A stretch of 64,000 bases of DNA, from assembly GCA_021737945.1 (NCBI GenBank), contig JAIPCX010000015.1, forward strand, positions 16,184 through 80,183, read 5' to 3'. This stretch comes from Polynucleobacter sp. Its GTDB lineage: Bacteria > Pseudomonadota > Gammaproteobacteria > Burkholderiales > Burkholderiaceae_D. Below the pieces are notes generated by a model, which saw only the letters and a program-made list of their open reading frames with translations, was not told the DNA's origin and ran no database searches. A program made the position numbers and the translations under genes. The number at the start of each line of letters is the position of its first letter. The first letter of the stretch is position 1. This document shows positions 46,293 through 55,799 of the stretch, piece by piece.

Positions 46293-46765
46293 GCTTGACT
46301 CCTTGCTCGCTCAACCAATGTCTTTAAACGCTCAATCGTCATGCGAGCATGTACATCGTCATTAATCATGGCGGAAGGGCCGCACGCGCAGTGACCCAAG
46401 CAATACACAGGCTCTAGGGTTACAGCACCGTCTTTGGTCGTTTCATGGAAATCGCAGCCGAGTGCTTTTACCGCCTCCTGAGCGAATGCATACCCACCGA
46501 CGGCCTGGCACGCTTCGGCTCGACAAATTTGCACAACGACTTTACCGGCCGGCTTCTGGCGGAAGTGATGGTAATAACTAATGACACCATGCACTTCTGC
46601 ACGCGAGACGTTCAGCGCGTCTGCGATACGAGGGACAACCTCTGCAGGCACATAACCCTCAACCGCTTGAATCGCATGCAAAATAGGAAGCAGCGCTCCC
46701 TCAGTCTTGGCCATTCGAGTCAAAATCTCGTCGATGGCATCGGTGGTGACAGTGTCGGACATCAA
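46289..46765 (-). CDS. fdsG: NAD-dependent formate dehydrogenase gamma subunit (NuoE-like)
   Basis: ALLPILHAIQAVEGYVPAEVVPRIADALNVSRAEVHGVISYYHHF, CLGHCACGPSAMIND. Confidence 0.94.
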   Translation of the reverse strand: MMSDTVTTDAIDEILTRMAKTEGALLPILHAIQAVEGYVPAEVVPRIADALNVSRAEVHGVISYYHHFRQKPAGKVVVQICRAEACQAVGGYAFAQEAVKALGCDFHETTKDGAVTLEPVYCLGHCACGPSAMINDDVHARMTIERLKTLVERARSQA

Positions 46766-46958
46766 AATCCTCTTGAATCTGGAATTTATGCAATTAAAAG
46801 CCTAAATAAATTCCTTGAATAGGCTGCTTTTCATTGCGAAACTGGATGTTCAACCTTGCGACAGACTGTGTCAATATGCTTTTTATCGCCTATGAAGCTT
46901 GTGGCACTCTGCCATTCGGGCACTTAACAAAAATGTCGGTCTGACCGATCATGCCAAC

Positions 46959-47285
46959 ATGAAGATCGCAAACAATCATCACATCTATGTGGTCGAGTTA
47001 TCCAAAGACGTGCTGTACGAGCCAAAGTTCAAGAAAGCCAATCCCGATTATCGTTTCGGCAAGCCCTGCGTTTATGTCGGCATGACGGGGCTGGACCCAG
47101 ACACTCGGTTCGATCGCCATAAAGCAGGCATTCAGGCTAATAAGTTTGTGAATAAATTCGGACTCTGGTTATTGCCGGAATTATACGAATCCCATAACCC
47201 GATGCCTTATGAAGATGCTAAGTACATGGAGGTTGATTTGGCCATACGCTTAAGAGAAGCGGGCTATGGTGTTTGGCAGGCTTGA
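46959..47285 (+). CDS. Small GIY-YIG-like nuclease-fold protein
   Basis: HIYVVEL...KPCVYVGMTGLDPDTRFDRHKAG...MEVDLAIRLREAGYGVWQ resembles GIY-YIG core (Tyr, Arg, Glu positions); start at 46959 inferred. Confidence 0.6.
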   Translation: MKIANNHHIYVVELSKDVLYEPKFKKANPDYRFGKPCVYVGMTGLDPDTRFDRHKAGIQANKFVNKFGLWLLPELYESHNPMPYEDAKYMEVDLAIRLREAGYGVWQA

Positions 47286-47481
47286 GCTAATCGCGAAAAA
47301 AAATTCGATCGACGGTTCAATAAATAGTAGTTTGAAAACTAAACACCTCTTATTCCCGCCATATTTTGCAACACGTAATTACAAATGCGTAATGCGAACG
47401 TTTTTACAGTTGAATTAAAGACTTGAAACTTGCATGGTTAGCCTCACGGCATGAATTTACATTCATTCGACGAGGCTACGT

Positions 47482-47814
47482 ATGGAAAACAGACAACTTG
47501 CACGCCTGCTTGGCGCTCTCAGTTTTGAGGAGCGATTAAGGATTATTGGCTCCCTTATTGCCGCCGGCAACGAAGGCCTGTCTCAGACCGAACTCGCTGA
47601 AATCACTGGATTAAACCCTTCCAGTGTGTGGATACATATCGATTACATGATGGGCACCGACATGGTGAAAAGCCGACCAACACCCGCAGGGAAAATATTC
47701 ACCGCCGATCTTCAGCTACTGGAAGAATTGTTTATTTTTATGAATGAAAACTACGGCGCAGGTGTTCGTTTGGTCAACCGCGCTGCTAGCAAAAAGGCAC
47801 GTGTCACTGAATAA
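47482..47814 (+). CDS. ArsR-like winged-helix transcriptional regulator
   Basis: LGALSFEERLRIIGSLIAAGNEGLSQTELAEITGLNPSSVWIHIDYMMGTDMV helix-turn-helix. Confidence 0.82.
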   Translation: MENRQLARLLGALSFEERLRIIGSLIAAGNEGLSQTELAEITGLNPSSVWIHIDYMMGTDMVKSRPTPAGKIFTADLQLLEELFIFMNENYGAGVRLVNRAASKKARVTE

Positions 47815-48036
47815 ATAACAATCTACGCAACGTCCCTCCTTCCAAACCGATCCGCTCATACGCGTGACGAATTCCGGCCTTGATTGCGCCGATTACGCAA
47901 AGCGATCAGTTAGTATCGCTAAACATCTTGATAGAAGCATTCCACACTCAATGAATTTGCTAAATTAGTTTGGTTAGCTCTGATCGTTGAAGTGTAGACA
48001 TACCTGATTTACGTAACGCATAGATTGTCCAAATCC

Positions 48037-48720
48037 ATGAACATATTATTAATCGAAGATGAAGCCAAAATCGCCGACTTCGTGCTCACTGGCCTAAGCT
48101 CTGCCGGGATGCAAGCCGAACATTTGGCTGACGGTAGCGCTGGTTTACAACGCGCTTTATCGACACCCTTCGATGCGATCGTGCTGGATGTGATGCTACC
48201 TAACTTAGACGGTATTAGCGTGCTTAAACATTTGCGCGCTACTGGTCTTGCTACACCCATCATTTTATTGACAGCAAAAACTGATCTGCAGGATAGGCTG
48301 CAAGGATTTGACGCAGGAGCGGACGATTACTTACCCAAACCTTTTTTCATCGAAGAACTCGTCGCTCGCATAAAAATACTCATCAACCGGCAAGCTGGAC
48401 TAACAGCTTCACTGATTGAAGAAAATGGATTGCAACTAAATCGCATCTCCCGCGAAGCCACATGGTCGGACCATCAGGCAACACTAAGCCAGCGTGAATT
48501 TACCTTGATTGAATATTTAATCAGAAGCCCTGATCATATTTTTTCTCGAAATCAGATACTCAAGCATGTGTGGGGCTTGGACTTTGATCCCAAAACCAAT
48601 GTCGTTGATGTGTGTATACAGCGAATCAGAAAAAAACTCATACACCCCCGTAAAGGCGACCCAAAGAATTTTCCTATTGAGTCTATTCGCGGCATAGGCT
48701 ACCGCTTTCGTAAGGCATAA
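48037..48720 (+). CDS. OmpR/PhoB-family response regulator
   Basis: MNILLIEDEAKIADFV receiver with LDVMLPNLDG; C-terminal winged helix; ATG at 48037 preferred. Confidence 0.94.
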   Translation: MNILLIEDEAKIADFVLTGLSSAGMQAEHLADGSAGLQRALSTPFDAIVLDVMLPNLDGISVLKHLRATGLATPIILLTAKTDLQDRLQGFDAGADDYLPKPFFIEELVARIKILINRQAGLTASLIEENGLQLNRISREATWSDHQATLSQREFTLIEYLIRSPDHIFSRNQILKHVWGLDFDPKTNVVDVCIQRIRKKLIHPRKGDPKNFPIESIRGIGYRFRKA

Positions 48721-48761
48721 ATTTTTATCACGGCATTACCTAACCAATTACTGCTTTCCCT

Positions 48762-50189
48762 ATGTTCGGTCTTTCAAAATCCTTCTATGCTAAGGTTTTT
48801 TTTCTGTTCATCGCAACAACACTGGCGATGTTCATACTTAATCAATTGCTGATAGGACGTATCGGTGGTGGCCAGATGCGCAAAGTTTTTATAGAACGTC
48901 AAATAAATATCAATTTGCGCTGGGAGAAAGAACCACTATCAGAAAAAACGGCCGATGAACTCAAAGAAGAATTATTAGACGCTATAAACATCGCTCGCCC
49001 CAATGAAGTACGCGTATTCACCGCCACACCAGAAGCTAATAAACATTATTCCTTCTCTGATTTACCATTTTCTGAAAAATTCCAAGATACCAAAGTAGTG
49101 ATATCCGAACCCTATGACGATGCGCCTCAAGTAGAACGCGCAAAAATTACATTCGAAAATATGGAGTGGAATGCGACTAAGCTCATAACACCGAATAAAA
49201 TCATTGTCGCTCTGGTGAACACCCAAGCCACAAGTCGGCACATGGAGGACTTTCTAGAAGTTCGCATCCGAACAATTAAACAGATTTTTCCTTTTTCATT
49301 AGCGATGTCTATCTTGGCAGCGTTTTTTGTCACAAGAAAAACGCTAGCTCCGATTAAACGAATACAAGGTTCATTACGTGCGGTAGATACCCGCGATCTC
49401 ACCACCCGAGTACCGCATAAGGGCGAAGATAATGAATTTCGAGAATTTATCGATGTTTTTAACAATATGCTGGCACGCCTAGAACGAGGCTTTCTTCAAG
49501 CATCACGATTTTCAAGCGACGCAGCTCATGAACTACGTACACCACTCACCATCATGCAAGGTTACGTCGAAAGAGCCATCGATGAAAGCCAGCCAGGCTC
49601 AAAAATTCAGATACAGCTGCGCATGATTTCGGATGAAATTGATCGGCTTTCGTCCATCACTCAAAAATTATTACTTTTGGCTCAGGCCGATGGTGGACAG
49701 CTAAAGCTACATTTTGAATTCATTAATGTGAGTGACGTGCTTGATGAATTAGTTGAAGATATGAGCTTCCTTGATCCTCCAATAATCACTCGTGGAAAAA
49801 TTCAGAAGAAACTCATGTTTGAAACTGATCGTGCGCTTTTCCAGCAATTAATGAATAATCTATTTACCAATGCAGTGAAATATAACGTCCCCGAAGGCTG
49901 GATTGATATCACTGCATGGACTGATGAGAATAAACTTTACATCAGACTATCTAACCCTACTGATAGCATTAGTGAAGAATTTGTAAGCAAGGTATTTGAT
50001 CGATTTTCGCGTGGAGATAGTGCTCATAACCGCAAGGTAGACGGCACTGGACTTGGGCTAAGTCTCTGCAGAGAAATTGCGCATGCCCATCAAGGTGAAC
50101 TCACCTTCAATGCAATCGATCAGAAAATTGTGACAGTTGAATTTATAGCGCCAGTGAAAAATTCAACTAGCACTTACACAAGCCAATAA
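48762..50189 (+). CDS. Sensor histidine kinase
   Basis: TM-HAMP, FSSDAAHELRTPLTIMQGYVE H-box, NNLFTNAVKYN, GTGLGLSLC. Confidence 0.94.
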   Translation: MFGLSKSFYAKVFFLFIATTLAMFILNQLLIGRIGGGQMRKVFIERQININLRWEKEPLSEKTADELKEELLDAINIARPNEVRVFTATPEANKHYSFSDLPFSEKFQDTKVVISEPYDDAPQVERAKITFENMEWNATKLITPNKIIVALVNTQATSRHMEDFLEVRIRTIKQIFPFSLAMSILAAFFVTRKTLAPIKRIQGSLRAVDTRDLTTRVPHKGEDNEFREFIDVFNNMLARLERGFLQASRFSSDAAHELRTPLTIMQGYVERAIDESQPGSKIQIQLRMISDEIDRLSSITQKLLLLAQADGGQLKLHFEFINVSDVLDELVEDMSFLDPPIITRGKIQKKLMFETDRALFQQLMNNLFTNAVKYNVPEGWIDITAWTDENKLYIRLSNPTDSISEEFVSKVFDRFSRGDSAHNRKVDGTGLGLSLCREIAHAHQGELTFNAIDQKIVTVEFIAPVKNSTSTYTSQ

Positions 50190-50217
50190 AAAAATTGAGT
50201 TTCTAATTCTCTTAAAC

Positions 50218-50970
50218 TCAAAGGCCTGTTTCTAAACGTATTGCCAATTTTTCTGGCAAACCCGCTGCACGACTATCCTCCGCTACTGCTGAATGATCAT
50301 AGACGACACGATGAAACGTGAGTCTTTCTTCATCCAGATCCAACATAGCATAATTGGCACGAGTATCACCATCGCGTGGCTGACCCGCTGATCCAACAGT
50401 CGCTAGCCAGTAACGCTGTGACCTTGCATGAATAGCGACATTAGCCTTAATCGGCACCCGTGCCATTTCGCGATCTGTAATTCGATAATACAAAGACTGC
50501 TCATGCACATGCCCACCCAACACATAACGAACTTCGGTATGGCGGGCCACAGCTTGCATGCTTCGGTTAGCGGTACGCTCCTCCAATACATATTGCCAAC
50601 GTTCTGGCGCATCGGCAGTCGCGTGTACCAAAAATACTTTATCAAACAACAGTGTCAAGGGTAGTTGCTGCAGCCAGTCGCGCTGACTTTCTGTGAGTTG
50701 CTCACGCGTCCACGCAGCTGCTAATTCAAACCATCCGGCATCAGGCGCGACATCGAGCTCGGGCAAAACATCATGATTACCACGAACAATCAATGCACCC
50801 TCTTGCTGCAGCCAGCGACAACGCTCAACGACTTCTGCAGGATGCGGCCCGTAGCCGACTAAATCACCCAATATCGCAAACCGATCTGCACCCTGCTCGC
50901 GTGCATGCTCTAGACACGCATCTAGCGCGGGAAGATTGGCATGCACATCAGCTAACAAGGCAAGTTTCAC
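50218..50970 (-). CDS. Metallophosphoesterase
   Basis: LLADVHANLPAL, ILGDLVGYGPHPAEVV, VRGNHD, VLGGHVHEQS. Confidence 0.92.
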   Translation of the reverse strand: MKLALLADVHANLPALDACLEHAREQGADRFAILGDLVGYGPHPAEVVERCRWLQQEGALIVRGNHDVLPELDVAPDAGWFELAAAWTREQLTESQRDWLQQLPLTLLFDKVFLVHATADAPERWQYVLEERTANRSMQAVARHTEVRYVLGGHVHEQSLYYRITDREMARVPIKANVAIHARSQRYWLATVGSAGQPRDGDTRANYAMLDLDEERLTFHRVVYDHSAVAEDSRAAGLPEKLAIRLETGL

Positions 50971-51223
50971 ATTCGGCTTTCAGGAATTTGATGAGGAATG
51001 TAAACCGGCCGCCACCCTGATAGCAAACAGATTGATACTCTTCGAATGTAAAGTTAATAACTAAGCAATCACTGATTAAATAAAAATCAGATAATTCTCG
51101 ATTAATTGACCCAAGCTAAGCGCTTGATTTGCTTGGCCCCGCGTCGTACAGCTGCGCCGGCTCGCCATAAAATACGTAAAAAATCAGCATCTCCCTGACC
51201 ATCATTTCAATCGATCTTTATCG

Positions 51224-51252
51224 TTGACACTCCCCATCGAGTAAAATTTACT
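51224..51252 (+). promoter_or_regulatory. Sigma70-like promoter (TTGACA-N17-TTTACT)
   Basis: -35 at 51224-51229, -10-like hexamer at 51247-51252, overlapping the LexA-like box. Confidence 0.6.
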
Positions 51253-51268
51253 GTATATTTATACAGTA
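51249..51268 (+). promoter_or_regulatory. LexA/SOS-box-like operator TACTGTATATTTATACAGTA
   Basis: CTG-TATATTTATA-CAG with 9-bp perfect arms; matches consensus TACTG(TA)5CAGTA with one deviation. Confidence 0.88.
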
Positions 51269-51294
51269 CATAAACCTGACTAGGGAGCCACATC

Positions 51295-51489
51295 ATGCGT
51301 TATGACTTAGATAATCACTACGACATCAGCCCTGAAATAAACAACCCCCACCACTGGATACGCGGCACCGATGTCCAACACGTCTGGAGAAAACACGGCT
51401 GGGTACCACCGAGTGAATATCGGCGGGATTTCCAAATGAATTCAATCAAAGATCCCAGCGACAAAGCAGCAGCAAGGCAAACGAATTGA
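51295..51489 (+). CDS. Uncharacterised 64-aa protein, predicted SOS-regulated
   Basis: ATG preceded by AGGGAG with 7-nt spacing; MRYDLDNHYDISPEINNPHHWIRGTDVQHVWRKHGWVPPSEYRRDFQMNSIKDPSDKAAARQTN. Confidence 0.75.
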   Translation: MRYDLDNHYDISPEINNPHHWIRGTDVQHVWRKHGWVPPSEYRRDFQMNSIKDPSDKAAARQTN

Positions 51490-51504
51490 TTCATTTACTG
51501 ATTA

Positions 51505-51535
51505 TTGGTCAGTCGCTAATCAAGCGACTAACCAA
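51505..51535 (+). terminator. Strong stem-loop just after the 64-aa ORF (no U-tract)
   Basis: TTGGT-C-AGTCGCT-AATCA-AGCGACT-A-ACCAA. Confidence 0.5.
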
Positions 51536-51538
51536 AAT

Positions 51539-51928
51539 CTAGTTGCTACAAACGAGACTTATTGAGCCTCGTTTTGCCGCCTTATCATCATGGCCAAGGA
51601 TGATAGTTTGTCTATCATTGCCCTGACACGTCATCGCTACCTGAGATTCCTCAGTACTCCAGCAACGTAACCAAGCACTTTGCGGTTTTGAAGAAGCACT
51701 CTTAATCGCTGCCACCTCGCAATGCGACCAACTGGTAAACATCTCTATATTGAATAATTTCGGCTCATCCGTTGTGAGTGGAATTGTTTTTTTCCCGCCT
51801 GACTTGCCAAACTCCACAATCTCGAGATACGCCTCTGCCTTAGCGTGCGACGCAGCCAGCGGCAATGAAAAAATCATCAGCAATGGAAACCAATGAAAGC
51901 GATTAATAAAGTGGTTGATAGCGCGCAT
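51539..51928 (-). CDS. Hypothetical secreted protein
   Basis: N-terminal signal peptide (FPLLMIFSLPLAASHAKA), four cysteines in the mature part. Confidence 0.65.
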   Translation of the reverse strand: MRAINHFINRFHWFPLLMIFSLPLAASHAKAEAYLEIVEFGKSGGKKTIPLTTDEPKLFNIEMFTSWSHCEVAAIKSASSKPQSAWLRCWSTEESQVAMTCQGNDRQTIILGHDDKAAKRGSISLVCSN

Positions 51929-51976
51929 AAGCTAAGCAGTTAATTATGAGTATGAAGCAACGATTTTGTTTCTAGG

Positions 51977-52483
51977 TTAAACCTTACCCAAATAGTCACG
52001 CTTACCAATTTCCACACCGTTGTGACGCAGGATGGCGTACACCGTCGTTACATGGAAATACACATTCGGCATAGCGTGGTTTAACAAAAATTGCATACCC
52101 TTGTAATGCGTTTCGGTATCACCGCGTTTGGTGACAATATCTTTATCTTCCGTGCCGTCTATTTGGGTAGCGCTAAAACCCTGAATGAAAGCGATGGTCT
52201 TAGCAATACGCTGTTTCAAATCGGCGATGCTCACCTCAGAATCTTCATACGCAGGAATGTCGACACCCGCCAATCTCGCTACAACGGCTTTGGCCGTATC
52301 ACAAGCGATCTGCACCTGACGTATCAATGGAAACATATCGGGATAAAGGCGAAACTGAGTCAATGCGGCTTCGCTCAGCTTTTTAGTATCGATATGGGAC
52401 TGCGCTTTGTCTAACAGGTGATCCAAATTGATCAGCATATTGACGATACGCGGCACGCTGGCCTGGTACATGGACATAGTCAT
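51977..52483 (-). CDS. DUF1993-family protein
   Basis: MSMYQASVPRIVNMLINLDHLLDKAQ, YLGKV C-terminus typical of DUF1993. Confidence 0.85.
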   Translation of the reverse strand: MTMSMYQASVPRIVNMLINLDHLLDKAQSHIDTKKLSEAALTQFRLYPDMFPLIRQVQIACDTAKAVVARLAGVDIPAYEDSEVSIADLKQRIAKTIAFIQGFSATQIDGTEDKDIVTKRGDTETHYKGMQFLLNHAMPNVYFHVTTVYAILRHNGVEIGKRDYLGKV

Positions 52484-52567
52484 GAAAGCTCCTTAAAAGC
52501 CTAATCTTCCCATGTTTTTGCTCACAATGAAAAATGCCCCGCAAAATCTGCGAAGCATTTTTTTATT

Positions 52568-52658
52568 TGGCGGAGAGAGGGGGATTCGAACCCCCGGTAG
52601 GCTATGAACCTACACACGCTTTCCAGGCGTGCGACTTAAACCACTCATCCATCTCTCC
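52568..52658 (-). tRNA. tRNA-Ser (anticodon GGA), CCA encoded
   Basis: GGAGAGATGGATGAGTGGTTTAAGTCGCACGCCTGGAAAGCGTG...long variable arm...GGGGGTTCGAATCCCCCTCTCTCCGCCA. Confidence 0.96.
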
Positions 52659-53028
52659 GGAATTCGTTTGAGCCGTGGTCCAAACGAAGCTCCGGATTAT
52701 AGCAAAACTTCCTAGTGGCTTTTTACATTCTCTTACCGAGCGAAACTAAAAATCATCTTTTAGTGCGAGATTACGAATGGATTTTCTACTTTTAAAAGGA
52801 CTAATCACTTGTAAGCTTTTACCTTCTGCTGCAAGAGCTTAGTTCAAATAGCGCTACTTCGCTCTCAAACAATCGCGTATATGATCCTACAACGCTCCTG
52901 AATAAAATTTTTTCTGTTGATGTCACCACATAAAAATTTAATCGAAATTCAAACCAGAACAATAGGATGCCATCACATATCCACGCAACGTTTAATTTCT
53001 TTACAGTACCCTTATTGATTTGAGTAAG

Positions 53029-53181
53029 TTAGCTATGACGATGATTCGCGCAATTCCCGGTAGGCATGACACTATTCGCAGGATTCTCACTAAATTGGGA
53101 TAATTGGTCGTTCGCACTGGATGATTTAGCCAGCACTACCAAACTGCTCGTTATCAGCCACGCCAGCATCAAATTCCTCAT
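53029..53181 (-). CDS. Putative 50-aa secreted small protein
   Basis: ATG at 53181 behind GGAGAGGG; MRNLMLAWLITSSLVVLAKSSSANDQLSQFSENPANSVMPTGNCANHRHS; below the ORF-track length cut-off. Confidence 0.4.
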   Translation of the reverse strand: MRNLMLAWLITSSLVVLAKSSSANDQLSQFSENPANSVMPTGNCANHRHS

Positions 53182-53420
53182 GATTTCCCTCTCCTATCAA
53201 TTCAAAAAGCCATTTTTAAAAATAAAGCTTTATAAATTTATTAAGCTATGTAAGACAATTGTCGTTTTAGCATCGAGAGGAAAAACAGGTCAACAGATTC
53301 AGTGTACCTAGTACATCGCGCTTGAAAAGCGTTGTCATTAAACACAAATTCGCTGGAGCATTGAGCTAGGGATAGCCCACTGAATGATGCATGCATTTTG
53401 CCGCGGAACGTCGCCGCAAT

Positions 53421-53453
53421 AAAAAAAGCCGCTTCGCCCGAAGACGAAGCGGC
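53421..53453 (-). terminator. Intrinsic terminator downstream of acs
   Basis: GCCGCTTCG-loop-CGAAGCGGC followed by T7 on the minus strand. Confidence 0.85.
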
Positions 53454-53560
53454 AATTCGGTAATAGAGCCATCGGAGTTAGCCCTACGACCTTCCCCCAC
53501 AAAACCATTTGAATCTAAACCTACGTTGCAGCAAAGAGATATCCGTTGCGATATCTCTTT

Positions 53561-55543
53561 TTAAATCGCTTGCTTCAATTGCTCCAAGATCGCTGGATTT
53601 TCTAACGTTGATATGTCTTGCGTAATCTCTTCACCTTTGGCGAGTACACGCAACAGACGTCGCATGATTTTCCCAGAACGGGTCTTGGGAAGATTGTCAC
53701 CAAAGCGTATTTCTTTAGGTTTAGCAATTGGACCAATTTCTTTTCCAACCCATTCACGCAGTTCTTTTGCAATGGCTACTGCTTGCTCACCAGTAGGTCG
53801 CGCGCCTTTTAACACCACGAATGCACAAATTGACTCACCGGTGGTTGGGTCAGGTTTACCTACAACCGCGGCTTCGGCAACCATAGGATTGGCAACGAGT
53901 GCAGACTCAATTTCCATCGTTCCCATGCGGTGACCTGATACATTCAACACATCATCGATACGACCGGTGATGGTGAAGTAAGTGGTTTTTTCATCGCGAA
54001 TGGCACCGTCACCTGCCAAGTACATTGTGCCTCCCAACTCAGGAGGGAAGTAGCTAGACTTGAAACGCTCTGGATCATTCCAGATAGTTCGTATCATTGA
54101 TGGCCAAGGACGCTTCACAACTAAAATACCGCCGTGACCGTGCGGCATATCGTTACCCGCCTCATCAACAATCGCCGCCATAATGCCAGGCAAAGGCAAG
54201 GTACACGAACCCGGCACCATAGGGGTTGCCCCTGGCAGCGGACTAATCATGTGACCACCCGTTTCTGTTTGCCAGAACGTATCAGCAATCGGGCACTTAC
54301 TGTCGCCGACGTTTTTGTAGTACCACATCCACGCTTCTGGATTGATAGGTTCACCGACTGATCCCAGCAAACGTAATGAGGTGAGATCAAATTTTTTCGG
54401 ATGCGCTTTTGGATCTGCATCGGATGCTTTAATCAGTGAGCGTATTGCGGTCGGTGCGGTATAAAAAATCGTCGCTTTATGTCGCTCTATCATTTCCCAG
54501 AAACGACCAGCGTGTGGGAACGTAGGCACACCTTCGAACACAATTTGTGTCGCTCCGACCGCTAACGGGCCATACGCAATATAACTATGGCCGGTGACCC
54601 AACCGATATCGGCCGTACACCAAAATACGTCGGTAGGCTTAATGTCGAAGGTCCACTTCATGGTCAACGCAGCCCACAGCAAATAACCACCAGACGCATG
54701 CTGTACGCCTTTCGGTTTGCCGGTTGAACCTGAGGTATACAAAATGAACAGCGGATGCTCTGCGTTGACCCACTCGGGCTCGCATTGCTCTGGTTGCTTT
54801 TCAATCAAATCGTGTAACCAAATATCACGATCAGCGACGACATTAATTTTGCCTTTGGTTCGTTGATAGATAACGGCGTTCTTGATGCCTTCGCATCCAC
54901 CCATCGCCAAAGCTTCATCAACAATCGCTTTCAAGGGAAGCTGCTTACCACCGCGCACTTGTTCATCAGCAGTAATGACAGCGACGGCACCGGCATCAAT
55001 AATGCGCTCTTGCAGTGACTTGGCAGAGAAACCCCCGAAGACTACTGAATGCGTTGCACCAATACGTGCGCATGCTTGCATTGCTGCGACACCCTCAACC
55101 GACATTGGCATGTAGATGATGACGCGATCACCTTTGTTGATGCCTAGTGATTTGAGGCCGTTGGCGAACTTACATACTTTTTGATGCAATTCGCGATAAC
55201 TGAGTTTGCTAACCGATCCATCATCAGCTTCAAAGATGATCGCAGTGCGATCCGCATTACCATTGGTGAGATTTCGATCTAGGCAGTTGTAGGACACATT
55301 CAACAAACCATCGTCGAACCATTTGTAAAACGGCGCCTGCGATTCGTCTAATGTTTTTGAAAATGGCTTGTGCCATTCAAGATGTTCGCGCGCTAGACGG
55401 GCCCAAAAACCTTCGTAATCTTTTTCTGCTTCGGCGCACAAGGCCTGATAGGCTGCCATACCGGCAACCGTCGCATTTTTTAAAAAGTCTGCAGGCGGAG
55501 CGAATACACGCTCCTCGTGCATGAGGGACTCGATTTCAGACAT
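53561..55543 (-). CDS. acs: Acetyl-CoA synthetase
   Basis: [63 protein letters not shown]; start at 55543 preferred. Confidence 0.96.
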   Translation of the reverse strand: MSEIESLMHEERVFAPPADFLKNATVAGMAAYQALCAEAEKDYEGFWARLAREHLEWHKPFSKTLDESQAPFYKWFDDGLLNVSYNCLDRNLTNGNADRTAIIFEADDGSVSKLSYRELHQKVCKFANGLKSLGINKGDRVIIYMPMSVEGVAAMQACARIGATHSVVFGGFSAKSLQERIIDAGAVAVITADEQVRGGKQLPLKAIVDEALAMGGCEGIKNAVIYQRTKGKINVVADRDIWLHDLIEKQPEQCEPEWVNAEHPLFILYTSGSTGKPKGVQHASGGYLLWAALTMKWTFDIKPTDVFWCTADIGWVTGHSYIAYGPLAVGATQIVFEGVPTFPHAGRFWEMIERHKATIFYTAPTAIRSLIKASDADPKAHPKKFDLTSLRLLGSVGEPINPEAWMWYYKNVGDSKCPIADTFWQTETGGHMISPLPGATPMVPGSCTLPLPGIMAAIVDEAGNDMPHGHGGILVVKRPWPSMIRTIWNDPERFKSSYFPPELGGTMYLAGDGAIRDEKTTYFTITGRIDDVLNVSGHRMGTMEIESALVANPMVAEAAVVGKPDPTTGESICAFVVLKGARPTGEQAVAIAKELREWVGKEIGPIAKPKEIRFGDNLPKTRSGKIMRRLLRVLAKGEEITQDISTLENPAILEQLKQAI

Positions 55544-55799
55544 GGTGTCTCCATCCTGCAAATAATTATTGTGGCTTAACGATAAGCCGGCACCCTTACT
55601 CAAGCCTTACATAAGACCAAGCGTTATGCTCAGGTATGTAGCTTATAGCAAGCACTGAATTGGCTGGTAGTCGAGGTGTAAAATGATGCGCTGCGAGGCC
55701 ACACATCGCGAGTAGATAGCTTCAGCTTGCGAAGGGCCTCAAAATGCATAAATTTACTTACGTTGCCTACGCTTGCCAATTTCATATTTTAAGCCAATC

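Noticed and set aside
53066-53311. 81-aa plus-strand ORF
   Set aside because: No RBS or domain; mostly antisense to the better-supported minus-strand micro-ORF and AT-rich leader.
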